Assembly (NCBI GenBank): GCA_902783825.1
Contig: CACZSJ010000055.1
Span: 1-12,773, forward strand
Length of the DNA: 12,773 bases
Source: Oscillospiraceae bacterium
GTDB lineage: Bacteria > Bacillota > Clostridia > Oscillospirales > Oscillospiraceae
Direction of reading: 5' to 3'
The notes under the pieces were generated by a model, which had not been told where the DNA came from, did not search any database, and saw only the letters and a list, made by a program, of their open reading frames with translations. This document shows positions 1 to 7,420 of this stretch, piece after piece. The position numbers and the translations under genes were made by a program. Position 1 is the first letter of the stretch. Each line of letters starts with the position of its first letter.

Positions 1-359
1 AGCCGTTCATAGCCGGACATGTCTCCGGCAGCCTGAAAAACCCCGCCCCAGGCGTGGGCCAGCAGCTCATCCTCCCGAAAGACCAGCAGCTCCACATAGG
101 GATGCTGGGCAGTCCAGTTGGCCACGGACTGGATATCGCTGCCACTGAGCTTGCCCCGATTGACGTATTGATGGAGATCCGTATAGTACGAGGCCTGCCG
201 GGCGGAGACAGATTCCTGGCTCAGATACACCCGCTCCAGAGCCAGAGAACCCAGACCGTACGCGGCGAAATACACCAGAAAAGCGCACAGGAAAGCCAGT
301 ATAATGCTGTATACTACCTTGGCGTCCAGCGAACGCGGCAGGTGAAAACGCTCAGTCAA
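1..359 (-). CDS. Sensor histidine kinase, N-terminal part (cut by window edge)
   Basis: Only the first 119 codons are in the window. Read on the minus strand from a TTG at 359, the frame stays open to position 1. It has a short basic N-terminus, one hydrophobic membrane segment (about residues 15-37, core YSIILAFLCAFLVYFAAY) and then a hydrophilic stretch expected to face outside (about 38-119), the usual start of a membrane sensor kinase. HAMP, dimerisation and ATPase domains would lie beyond the left edge and are not seen. The TTG start is chosen because GGAAGGGG lies 8 nt upstream and no in-frame ATG occurs until residue 114 or so. The gene overlaps the end of the response regulator by 8 nt, so the two are probably translationally coupled. 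The kinase assignment rests mainly on this linkage and topology. It presumably senses an extracellular cue and phosphorylates the adjacent regulator. Confidence 0.75.
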   Translation of the reverse strand, partial: MTERFHLPRSLDAKVVYSIILAFLCAFLVYFAAYGLGSLALERVYLSQESVSARQASYYTDLHQYVNRGKLSGSDIQSVANWTAQHPYVELLVFREDELLAHAWGGVFQAAGDMSGYER

Positions 360-1041
360 TCTGATAACCCCTTCCCCAGACGGTGCGGATGATTTTGGGG
401 CTGGAAGGATTCTCCTCGATCTTGCGGCGCAGGTTCAGCACGTGAACCATCACGGTGTTCCCGGAGCCGGAGAGGAAACGCTCGCCCCAAACGGACTCGT
501 ACAGATCCGCGGCGGTGACAACGGTGCCGCGGTTTTTGAGCATGTATTCCAAAATGGCATATTCCGTGTCGGTGAGGGTCACGCTTTTCCCGGCGCATTT
601 GACCGAGCGGCCGGCAAAGTCCACCTCCATCTGATCCACCGTCAGCACGCTGGCGGGCTTGCCCCGGTATTCCTGATACCGACGCAGAAGAGAACTGACC
701 TTGGCCAGCAGCTCCGCCTGGGAAAAGGGCTTGGACAGAAAATCATCGCCGCCGCTTTCATAGGCGCAGACCCGGTCTTCCTCGGCGGATTTGGCGGTCA
801 AAAACAGGACGGGCACAGGAGAAAACTCCCGCAGGGCCTGGCAGGTCTGGATCCCGTCCATGCCGGGCATCATCACGTCCAGCACCACCAGATCCGTGTC
901 CGGATTGCCGCGCATGTAGTCCAGCGCGGCCTGCCCGTCGGCAGCCTGTGCGACAAAATATTTTTCCTGCAGCAAAAGTTGGAGAACTTTTCGGATGTCA
1001 GGATCGTCATCTACTATTAGAATACGAGCATGCGCAGACAT
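352..1041 (-). CDS. OmpR/PhoB-family two-component response regulator
   Basis: This 229-residue DNA-binding regulator has the standard length and order. The receiver domain (about 5-118) shows the acidic pocket D11/D12, phosphoacceptor D55 in VVLDVMMPGMDG, T82 in LTAK and K104 in SKPF. The winged-helix effector (about 132-229) has TLTDTEYAILEYML, the recognition-helix region VMVHVLNLRRKIE and the terminal VWGRGY wing motif. The ATG at 1041 has GGAGG 6 nt upstream. A promoter matching TTGGTA-17-TACAAT lies at 1074-1102. The kinase gene follows with an 8 nt overlap. The gene is divergent from the solute-binding lipoprotein at 1196, so control of that transport locus is a reasonable inference. 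All key residues are present and it should be functional. The stimulus and subfamily (VanR-like or other) cannot be told from the sequence. Confidence 0.95.
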   Translation of the reverse strand: MSAHARILIVDDDPDIRKVLQLLLQEKYFVAQAADGQAALDYMRGNPDTDLVVLDVMMPGMDGIQTCQALREFSPVPVLFLTAKSAEEDRVCAYESGGDDFLSKPFSQAELLAKVSSLLRRYQEYRGKPASVLTVDQMEVDFAGRSVKCAGKSVTLTDTEYAILEYMLKNRGTVVTAADLYESVWGERFLSGSGNTVMVHVLNLRRKIEENPSSPKIIRTVWGRGYQID

Positions 1042-1073
1042 AGGCTACCTCCCCTTAGATTCATGGCAGAGTC

Positions 1074-1102
1074 ATTGTACCACATTTTTACCGCGCTACC
1101 AA
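1074..1102 (-). promoter_or_regulatory. Sigma-A promoter of the two-component operon
   Basis: On the minus strand, -35 TTGGTA (1097-1102) and -10 TACAAT (1074-1079) are separated by 17 bp. The -10 is preceded by TGG, an extended -10. Transcription would begin near 1067, giving a leader of about 25 nt before the ATG at 1041. Confidence 0.65.
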
Positions 1103-1121
1103 CAATTTAATAAAATTTAAG
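1102..1121. promoter_or_regulatory. Candidate response-regulator operator (AATTTAA direct repeat)
   Basis: AATTTAA occurs at 1104-1110 and again at 1114-1120, exactly 10 bp apart. The pair sits between the -35 elements of the divergent promoters. OmpR/PhoB-family dimers usually bind tandem direct repeats with a period of 10-11 bp, so this fits a site for the regulator encoded next door. The repeat is AT-rich and could be chance or an UP-like element; no binding evidence exists here. Confidence 0.4.
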
Positions 1122-1149
1122 ATACAGGCATCGAATTGTGTGCTATACT
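1121..1149 (+). promoter_or_regulatory. Promoter of the solute-binding lipoprotein gene (extended -10, weak -35)
   Basis: TGCTATACT at 1141-1149 is an extended -10 element. The hexamer 17 bp upstream (GATACA, 1121-1126) is a poor -35, as expected for a promoter that needs an activator. The AATTTAA repeats lie immediately upstream. The start site would be near 1156, giving a leader of about 40 nt with AGGAGG (1184-1189) before the ATG at 1196. Confidence 0.6.
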
Positions 1150-1195
1150 ACAGTTGCCTGTGAAGTGGAAAAACGTTTTTTTCAGGAGGAGAAAC

Positions 1196-3610
1196 ATGAA
1201 AAGATACGGAAAAGCTGGGATTGCGCTGTTGCTGGCTCTGGCCCTGATGCTGAGCCTTGCCGCCTGCGGCAAGCAGGAGGAGGCCGCGAAGCCGGAGGAT
1301 ACGCAGCAGCCGGAGATGGTGTATACCGCTGCCTTCCAAAAGCTTTCGGACAGCAGCAACTACATGAATCCGCAGCTGTTTACGGAGGATGGGTTCTATG
1401 CGGTTACCCATGAAAAAGTGGGGACCGAGGTGCCCGAAGGGGCGACCATCGAATATGAAGGGCAGTACGACGTGTACGAGACGCGCCTGCAGTTTGTCGG
1501 CAAGGACGGCAAAAGCCAGAGCCTGACGGAGTATGAGCCGCTGCCCAAGGCAGAGAACACCGAGAACTACCCGGAATTCTACTCGGGCTCCGGCATCACC
1601 GGCATGTGCATGCTCCCCGACGGCAATCTGGCCGTGGTGGAGAACAGCTATGTCAGCTACTTCAACGGCCCTGCCGATCGTGTGGAGGCGGATGACGCCT
1701 GGCAGAACTGGGAATACAGAGACGAGTATTTCATCCGGGTGCTGGACAGCAAGGGAAAAGAGCTGAGCCAGGCCAAGGTGGAGTATGACAGCCAGAACGA
1801 CTATTTGGGTTTTTACCGTTTGGCTTTGGACGAGCAGGGGAACCTGCTGTGCAGCGGGGAGAACCAGCTGGTGGCGATCAAGCAGGACGGCAGCGTAGCG
1901 TATACGATTGACACAGAAGATTATTTCGACGGCCTGGCGCAGTTGAAGGACGGCCGGCTTGGCCTCGTAGTGTACGGGGAAAAAGGGCAGGAGCTGCGGA
2001 TGCTGGACATGGACAGTCGCAAGATCAGCAGCGAGAGCTATGCCCTGCCCAACGACGCGTATGGCCTGCTGCGGGGCGGCGGAGACTATGACGCCTACTA
2101 TGTGAGCGGGCAGACCCTCTACGGGTACCGTCTGGAAACCCAGGAGGCGGAGAAGATCCTCAACTGGATGGATGTGGACGTCAACGCCAATAACCTCGGC
2201 GGCTTCAACATCTTTGAAGACGGCAGCATTCTGGGCGTCATCAGCGAGTTTGAAGTGGCGACGGTGGACAATCAGCTGGTGACCCTCACCCAGGTGCCCT
2301 ACGACTCGGTGCCCCACAAGCAGGAGCTGACGCTGGCGAGCATGGATTCGGGGTACAACTATCAGCTGAGCAACCGGGTGGTGCAGTTCAACAGGAAAAG
2401 CGAGACCACCCGCATTCGCTTGATCGACTATGCCCAGTACAACACCGAGGACGACTACAGCGCCGGTCTGACCAAGCTGACCACGGAGCTGCTCTCCGGC
2501 AACCTGCCGGATCTGCTGTGCCTGAGCGGTCTGCCCTACAAGCAGCTGGCGGGCAAGGGCTTCCTGGAGGATCTGTACCCCTACGTGGACGCGGACAAGG
2601 AGCTGAACCGGGAGGACTTTTTCCCCACCGTGCTCCAGGCCATGGAGGTGGACGGCAAGCTGTATGAGCTTTGTTCCTCCTTCGCCATCAATTCGCTGAT
2701 CGGTGCCAGCTCTGTGGTGGGAGATACCCCGGGTTGGACCTATGCGGACTTTGACCGGGCGCTGGCCTCCATGCCGGCCGGCTGCGATCCACTGGACGCC
2801 TATACCACCCGGGACGACATTCTGCGCACCCTGGTGTTCCTGGAGATGGATGACCTGGTGGACTGGAACAGTGGAAAGGTCAGCTTCGACAACCAGAATT
2901 TCGTGGACATTCTGAATTTCTCCGCCCGCTTCCCGGCGAAATTCGATTGGGATAACTATGAGTGGAGCGACGCGGACCAGGCGGAGAACCGGATTCGCGA
3001 AGGGCGGCAGATGCTGCTCAACGCCGGGATTTACGACGTGGGCAACATCCTGTACAACGATATGTATTTTGGCGGAGAGACCACCTATATCGGCTATCCC
3101 ACCAACAATGGGGTAGGGAACATGCTCCAACTGGGTGCGGATGGCTCCGGTCTCTTTGCCATGAGCAGTCAGTGCGTGGACAAGGAAGCGGCCTGGCAGT
3201 TCCTGCGGGGCTTCCTTCTGGAGAAGAACCAGATGAACAGCTGGGGCCTGCCCAGCAACGTCAAGGCCTTCGACGCCAAGCTGAAGACTGCCATGACTCC
3301 CGAGTATCGTCGGGACGCCGAGGGCAACATCATGCTGGATGAAAACGGAGAGAAGATTCAGATCAGCAGAGGCTCCTACGGCATGGCGGACGGCTCTGTC
3401 AAGAACATCTATGCGATGACCCAGGAGCAGGCCGACAAGCTTATGGAGGTCATCAACAGCACCACCAAGGTGTTCAACGATGGCGACGACAGCATTTTCA
3501 GCATCGTCAACGAACAGGCACAGGCATTCTTCGCGGGACAGAAGAGCGCAGAGGAAGTGGCCCGACTGATTCAGAGCAAAGCCAATATCTACGTGAACGA
3601 GCAGCGTTGA
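1196..3610 (+). CDS. Extracellular solute-binding lipoprotein with N-terminal propeller-like half
   Basis: This 804-residue protein starts with a lipoprotein signal: basic MKRYGK, a hydrophobic core and lipobox LAAC with the acylated cysteine at residue 24. It should be anchored on the outer face of the membrane. Residues about 40-375 carry recurring strand-turn-strand units with an xDGxL core (MLPDGNLAVV 139-148, LDEQGNLLCS 211-220, LKDGRLGLVV 250-259, FEDGSILGVI 340-349), suggesting a beta-propeller. Residues about 378-804 resemble a family-1 (sugar-type) solute-binding protein: TTRIRLIDY, LLSGNLPDLLCL, a tryptophan-rich middle and the AAWQFLRGFL segment. This is about twice the usual length. 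The ATG at 1196 is chosen because AGGAGG lies 6 nt upstream; a longer frame from TTG 1136 would include the promoter. It probably delivers a ligand to the two permeases downstream. The ligand is unknown; the domain call is solid for the C-terminal half and inferred for the N-terminal half. Confidence 0.88.
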   Translation: MKRYGKAGIALLLALALMLSLAACGKQEEAAKPEDTQQPEMVYTAAFQKLSDSSNYMNPQLFTEDGFYAVTHEKVGTEVPEGATIEYEGQYDVYETRLQFVGKDGKSQSLTEYEPLPKAENTENYPEFYSGSGITGMCMLPDGNLAVVENSYVSYFNGPADRVEADDAWQNWEYRDEYFIRVLDSKGKELSQAKVEYDSQNDYLGFYRLALDEQGNLLCSGENQLVAIKQDGSVAYTIDTEDYFDGLAQLKDGRLGLVVYGEKGQELRMLDMDSRKISSESYALPNDAYGLLRGGGDYDAYYVSGQTLYGYRLETQEAEKILNWMDVDVNANNLGGFNIFEDGSILGVISEFEVATVDNQLVTLTQVPYDSVPHKQELTLASMDSGYNYQLSNRVVQFNRKSETTRIRLIDYAQYNTEDDYSAGLTKLTTELLSGNLPDLLCLSGLPYKQLAGKGFLEDLYPYVDADKELNREDFFPTVLQAMEVDGKLYELCSSFAINSLIGASSVVGDTPGWTYADFDRALASMPAGCDPLDAYTTRDDILRTLVFLEMDDLVDWNSGKVSFDNQNFVDILNFSARFPAKFDWDNYEWSDADQAENRIREGRQMLLNAGIYDVGNILYNDMYFGGETTYIGYPTNNGVGNMLQLGADGSGLFAMSSQCVDKEAAWQFLRGFLLEKNQMNSWGLPSNVKAFDAKLKTAMTPEYRRDAEGNIMLDENGEKIQISRGSYGMADGSVKNIYAMTQEQADKLMEVINSTTKVFNDGDDSIFSIVNEQAQAFFAGQKSAEEVARLIQSKANIYVNEQR

Positions 3611-3620
3611 CAAGAAAAGG

Positions 3621-3649
3621 AAAAAGGTGGGGAAGCCCCCCACCTTTTT
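3621..3649 (+). terminator. Rho-independent terminator after the solute-binding lipoprotein
   Basis: A 12 bp perfect stem (3621-3632 pairing with 3638-3649) has a five-base loop AAGCC and a run of five T, starting 11 nt after the stop codon. It should end most transcripts of the lipoprotein gene before the permeases. The A-rich left arm means it could also act weakly in the other direction, but no converging gene needs it. Confidence 0.88.
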
Positions 3650-3679
3650 CTAAGAATGTCGAAAAAATGTAGGAAGTGC

Positions 3680-3708
3680 TTGCCAGAACGCCTCTTATGG
3701 TGTATAAT
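3680..3708 (+). promoter_or_regulatory. Strong sigma-A promoter of the permease-adaptor operon
   Basis: -35 TTGCCA (3680-3685), a 17 bp spacer and a perfect -10 TATAAT (3703-3708) give a start near 3715. It lies just after the upstream terminator and explains how the permease, adaptor and MacB-like genes are expressed independently of the lipoprotein gene. An AATGT repeat 11 bp apart (3655-3659 and 3666-3670) lies just upstream of the -35. Confidence 0.8.
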
Positions 3709-3754
3709 ATTATGTAAACAAAATACAAAACGAGCACGAAACGGTAACAAAAGA

Positions 3755-4642
3755 ATGAAAAGGCGCGATTTTAACCGGAGCGACCGGATGCAAAGTTTTT
3801 TGCAGAGCCTGTGCTTTTTGTCTCCCAGTTTGCTGGGGGTGGGGATTTTCTTCATCGTTCCTTTCGGCGTGGTGGTGTATTACTCGCTGATCGATGGGGT
3901 AGGCTCGCGGAATCTGGTGTTTCTGGACAATTTTATAAAGATTTTTCACAACTCGGCTTTCCTGATGGCGGCACGCAATACCCTGCAGTTTTCCATCTTG
4001 GCGGTTCCCCTGGCAGTGGTGCTGGCCATTGTGCTGGCACTGATGCTGGAGGCGCGGATTCCGCTCAAGTCCCAGTTTCGCACGTTCTTTCTCAGTCCGA
4101 TGATGGTGCCGGTGGCTTCGGTGGTGCTGATTTGGCAGGTGCTGTTCAATTACAACGGAACCATCAATGAGTTTTTGCTGCTGTTCGGGGCGGATAAAAT
4201 CGACTGGCTCCAGTCGGACTATTGTCAGATCGTGGTGCTGATTCTCTTCCTGTGGAAGAATCTGGGCTACAATATGATCCTGTTTATGGCGGGCTTGTCC
4301 AACATCCCAAAGGAATTGCTGGAGGTGGCGGATGTGGAGGGCGCCTCGGAGCTGTATAAATTCTTCGCGATCAAGCTGCGCTATCTCTCGCCCACCGTGC
4401 TTTTTGTCACCATTCTCTCGCTGATCAATTCCTTCAAGGTGTTCCGGGAAGTGTACCTGCTGACCGGGGATTACCCCTATGAAAAGCTGTACATGCTCCA
4501 GCATTTTATGAACAACACCTTCCGCAGCCTGGATTATCAGAAGCTGTCCGCTGCGGCGGTGATCATGGCCATCGTCATGGTGGTGATCATCGCCCTGCTG
4601 TTTAAGGCGGAGGACTGGTTCGGAAAGGACGTGGAGGGATGA
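3755..4642 (+). CDS. Sugar-type ABC transporter permease, MalF/UgpA-like
   Basis: This 295-residue membrane protein has about six hydrophobic segments (roughly 20-44, 76-98, 112-132, 158-180, 212-232, 266-284) and the cytoplasmic EAA loop of binding-protein-dependent permeases (about 190-209: EVADVEGASELYKFFAIKLR). That loop docks on an ABC ATPase. Length and layout match the inner-membrane subunit of CUT1-type importers. The start is uncertain: ATG 3755 gives the typical basic N-terminus but has a weak ribosome site, while ATG 3788 has GGAG 7 nt upstream and would give 284 residues. A longer frame from 3656 is ruled out because it would begin upstream of the promoter. The stop overlaps the next start (ATGA), indicating coupled translation with its partner. 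The substrate is unknown; a sugar or oligosaccharide is the family default. Confidence 0.92.
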   Translation: MKRRDFNRSDRMQSFLQSLCFLSPSLLGVGIFFIVPFGVVVYYSLIDGVGSRNLVFLDNFIKIFHNSAFLMAARNTLQFSILAVPLAVVLAIVLALMLEARIPLKSQFRTFFLSPMMVPVASVVLIWQVLFNYNGTINEFLLLFGADKIDWLQSDYCQIVVLILFLWKNLGYNMILFMAGLSNIPKELLEVADVEGASELYKFFAIKLRYLSPTVLFVTILSLINSFKVFREVYLLTGDYPYEKLYMLQHFMNNTFRSLDYQKLSAAAVIMAIVMVVIIALLFKAEDWFGKDVEG

Positions 4643-5514
4643 AGAAAAAACGCTATTTCAGCCGCGGCGCGATCTTCGTGCTGTGCGCGATTTTCGCCCT
4701 TGCCTTTCTGATGCCCACGGTTCTGACCATCAGCAATTCCTTTATGGCCGAGTCAGAGATCAAGTCCAATTATGGCATGATCTTTTCCACCACAACGGGC
4801 GGCTATGTTTCCGAGACGGTGAATCTGAAGTTCATCCCGGACAGGGTCACGGCTGCCCAATATGTAGCGGGGCTGATCAAATCTCCCGAGTATCTGATCA
4901 AATTCTGGAACAGCCTCATACTGGTGGTGCCCATCGTGCTGTTTCAGGTGGCGGTGGCCTCGGTAGCGGCGTATAGCTTTACGCGCTGGCGGGGCAAGAT
5001 AAGGAGCGGCATCTTCTTTTTCTACGTGATTCTGATGCTTATGCCGTATCAGGTGACACTGGTGCCTAACTACCTGATCAGCCAGTGGCTGGGGATTCTC
5101 AATACCCGCTGGTCCATCATTCTGCCGGGAATTTTTGCGCCCTTTTCCGTATTTCTGCTGACCAAGTTTATGCGCCGCATTCCCTATTCGCTGATTGAGT
5201 CGGCCAAGGTGGACGGCGCGGGCGAGTGGGAGATCTTTACCCGAATCTGTTTGCCCCAATGCCGCTCGGCGCTCTATTCCATCGCGATTCTGGTGTTCAT
5301 CGACTATTGGAATATGGTGGAGCAGCCGCTGATCCTGCTGCAGGACGCGGACTCTCAGCCGCTGTCGGTGTTCCTTTCGTCCATCAACGCTGGCGAGATC
5401 GGCCTGGCCTTTGCCATGGCTACAGTATATATGGTGCCGTCCCTGCTGCTGTTTCTCCACGGAGAGGAATACCTGGTGGAGGGGATTGCCAATTCGGGCA
5501 GCGTCAAGGGTTAA
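4639..5514 (+). CDS. Sugar-type ABC transporter permease, MalG/UgpE-like
   Basis: This 291-residue partner permease has a first membrane segment at about 11-31, an extracytoplasmic loop of about 50 residues (33-85) and five further hydrophobic segments. The EAA loop at about 187-206 (IESAKVDGAGEWEIFTRICL) is well conserved, followed by PQCRSAL. It would form the heterodimeric channel with the upstream permease, accepting ligand from the lipoprotein at 1196. It starts at the ATG inside the ATGA overlap. The loop around 45-75 is longer than in many MalG proteins, but loops of this sort occur in the family. No ATPase gene follows, so the intact EAA loop implies an ATPase supplied from elsewhere, as MsmK-type shared ATPases do for several Firmicutes sugar importers. 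Confidence 0.92.
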   Translation: MKKKRYFSRGAIFVLCAIFALAFLMPTVLTISNSFMAESEIKSNYGMIFSTTTGGYVSETVNLKFIPDRVTAAQYVAGLIKSPEYLIKFWNSLILVVPIVLFQVAVASVAAYSFTRWRGKIRSGIFFFYVILMLMPYQVTLVPNYLISQWLGILNTRWSIILPGIFAPFSVFLLTKFMRRIPYSLIESAKVDGAGEWEIFTRICLPQCRSALYSIAILVFIDYWNMVEQPLILLQDADSQPLSVFLSSINAGEIGLAFAMATVYMVPSLLLFLHGEEYLVEGIANSGSVKG

Positions 5515-5538
5515 GTCTGCCTTTTTGGAGGATAAAGC

Positions 5539-7419
5539 ATGGATAACAAACCAAAAAACAGAGAATGGGTCAAGAACGCGGCCATCGTCTTTCTGGCGGT
5601 GCTGCTGGTACTTACCTTCTTTTCCAATACCTGGATGAATCGCAGCCTTCCGGAGGTGGCGACCCAGTCGGTGACGGATGGCTCCATCACCGCCAAGGTG
5701 CGCGGCACCGGAACGGTGGTGGCCAACGGAACCCATCAGGTCAAGGCCGAAAAAACACGCGAGATCCGGGCGGTGATGATCAAGGCTGGCCAAGAGGTCG
5801 CGGCGGGGGATGTGCTGTTTATCCTGGGCGACGGCTCCAACGAGGAGATCGAAGCGGCCCAGGAGGCCCTGCGCGCCCTGCAGGTCAGCTATCAGCGGAC
5901 GGCCGCCGGCATTCCCAATTACAGCTATGAACTGGAAGAGATGGAGATTGAGAATGCGGAAAGGGCTTGGGTCGAGGCGGAAAGAGCCCTGGAGGCTGTC
6001 AAGAACAGCAGCAAGCGGGATCTGCCCTATGAGCAGGAAGCGGCCGCCCAGGCGGAGCTGGAAGCGGCAAAGGCCGTGGTGAAGGACGCGGAAAAAAAAG
6101 TGGCGGATCAGAAGATCATCCGCGACACCTACCAGGAGAGCTATAACCTGATTGTGGCGGAGGCCCAGGCGAAGGTGGACGGCGCCCAGGAGGCGCTGGC
6201 AGAGAAAAACGCCGAGGTGCAGATCCTGTCGGAAAAGCTGAAGACCTGTCAGCAGACGCTGGCAGAGGCGGAAACCAGGCTGCAGGAGCTGAAGGACAAG
6301 ATGGCGTCCCAGACGGAGGATACGCCCCAGGATGAGCAGGTTACCCAGGAAGAGGTGGACGCGGCGCAAGCTGCGGTAGACGAAGCCCGGGCAGACACGG
6401 ATACGACACAGGCGGCGCTGAATACGGCGCTGGCCGAGCAGAACAGCGCTCTGGACGAGTTTAACAGCGAACAGACTGCTATGGCGGCGATTTCCCGCGA
6501 GGCGCTGGCCGAGCAGGAAGAGAAGCTGGCGCAGGCGGAGGCGGTGCTGGCGGAAGCCAAGATGGAGCAGGAGGCTGCGCAGAGCAAGCTGGAGGCCATC
6601 GAGGCGGTAATCGATGAGATCGTGGGCAACGACGTGGTCAGCGAGGAATACAAACGGGCCAAGGCCGTCCGGGATGAGGCGGAAAAAAGCTACTATACGC
6701 TGATATACAATCTGGAGCAGAAAAAAGAGAGCGACGCCAAATCCCAGGCTCTTTCCTATATCGATTTGTCTGATCTGAACAGCCAGATCGAGCGCGCCCG
6801 CCAGAAACTCAACGAGCTGACCGGCGGCGAGGAAAACCAGATTACCGCGAATGTTTCCGGCACGGTGCAGTCGGTGGAATGCACTTCCGGCGATACCAAG
6901 CTGAAAGACGACGTGCTGTGCACCATCGAGGTGCCGGACATGGGCTACACCCTCAGCTTTTCCGTGAGCAACGAGCAGGCGCGGCGGCTTCGCCCCGGTG
7001 ACACGGCTACGGTCAGCAACTACTACTGGGGCAATCAGATTACCGCGACTCTGAATACCATCCAGGTGGACCCCAAGATGCCCCAGACCAACAAGCTGTT
7101 GACCTTTGACGTGGACGGCGATGTGAATACCGGGGCGGAGTTGACCCTCTCCGTGGGCCAGAAGAGCGCCAATTACGACACCGTGATCCCCAACAGCGCT
7201 ATCCGCAGCGACGCCAACGGCAGCTTCGTGCTGGCCATTGAGGCGCGCAACTCGCCCCTGGGCAATCGCTATATCGCCCGGCGGGTGAACGTGGAGATGC
7301 TGGCCAGCGACGATGTGAATTCCGCCGTAACGGCCGAGCTTGGCTACGGCGACTACGTGATTACCACCAGCAACGCCCCGGTGAAGAACGGAGACATGGT
7401 GCGGCTGGCAGACGCTTAA
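5539..7419 (+). CDS. HlyD/MacA-type membrane fusion (adaptor) protein with very long coiled coil
   Basis: This 626-residue protein has one N-terminal membrane anchor (about 11-29), so the rest lies outside the membrane. A first half-lipoyl/beta segment (about 48-98, GTGTVVANGTHQVKA ... VKAGQ-like IKAGQEVAAGDVLF) leads into an Ala/Glu/Gln/Lys-rich helical region (about 101-430) with a turn near 260-271 (TEDTPQDEQVTQ). It returns to the second lipoyl half (ITANVSGTVQSV, 435-446) and a beta-barrel and membrane-proximal region (about 465-626). This order is that of RND/ABC-type periplasmic adaptors such as MacA and YknX. Each helical arm is about 160 residues, long for the family. GGAG(G) precedes the ATG. 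It follows the permease by 24 nt and precedes the MacB-like gene by 1 nt, so it belongs to the operon. It is expected to partner the MacB-like protein; what it bridges to is unknown. Confidence 0.9.
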   Translation: MDNKPKNREWVKNAAIVFLAVLLVLTFFSNTWMNRSLPEVATQSVTDGSITAKVRGTGTVVANGTHQVKAEKTREIRAVMIKAGQEVAAGDVLFILGDGSNEEIEAAQEALRALQVSYQRTAAGIPNYSYELEEMEIENAERAWVEAERALEAVKNSSKRDLPYEQEAAAQAELEAAKAVVKDAEKKVADQKIIRDTYQESYNLIVAEAQAKVDGAQEALAEKNAEVQILSEKLKTCQQTLAEAETRLQELKDKMASQTEDTPQDEQVTQEEVDAAQAAVDEARADTDTTQAALNTALAEQNSALDEFNSEQTAMAAISREALAEQEEKLAQAEAVLAEAKMEQEAAQSKLEAIEAVIDEIVGNDVVSEEYKRAKAVRDEAEKSYYTLIYNLEQKKESDAKSQALSYIDLSDLNSQIERARQKLNELTGGEENQITANVSGTVQSVECTSGDTKLKDDVLCTIEVPDMGYTLSFSVSNEQARRLRPGDTATVSNYYWGNQITATLNTIQVDPKMPQTNKLLTFDVDGDVNTGAELTLSVGQKSANYDTVIPNSAIRSDANGSFVLAIEARNSPLGNRYIARRVNVEMLASDDVNSAVTAELGYGDYVITTSNAPVKNGDMVRLADA

Positions 7420-7420
7420 T

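Noticed and set aside
1136..1195. Extended N-terminus of the lipoprotein from TTG 1136
   Set aside because: The extension would include the -10 element, lacks a ribosome site and would put 20 extra residues before an otherwise perfect lipoprotein signal.
1148..3643. Open minus-strand frame of 831 codons opposite the lipoprotein gene
   Set aside because: It lacks a ribosome site and recognisable domains, and has the His/Val/Leu/Gln-rich composition typical of a complement frame of a GC-rich gene. The plus strand has a clear signal peptide, binding-protein domain, promoter and terminator.
3656..3754. Extended N-terminus of the first permease from ATG 3656
   Set aside because: That start lies upstream of the TTGCCA/TATAAT promoter whose transcript begins near 3715, and no ribosome site precedes it.
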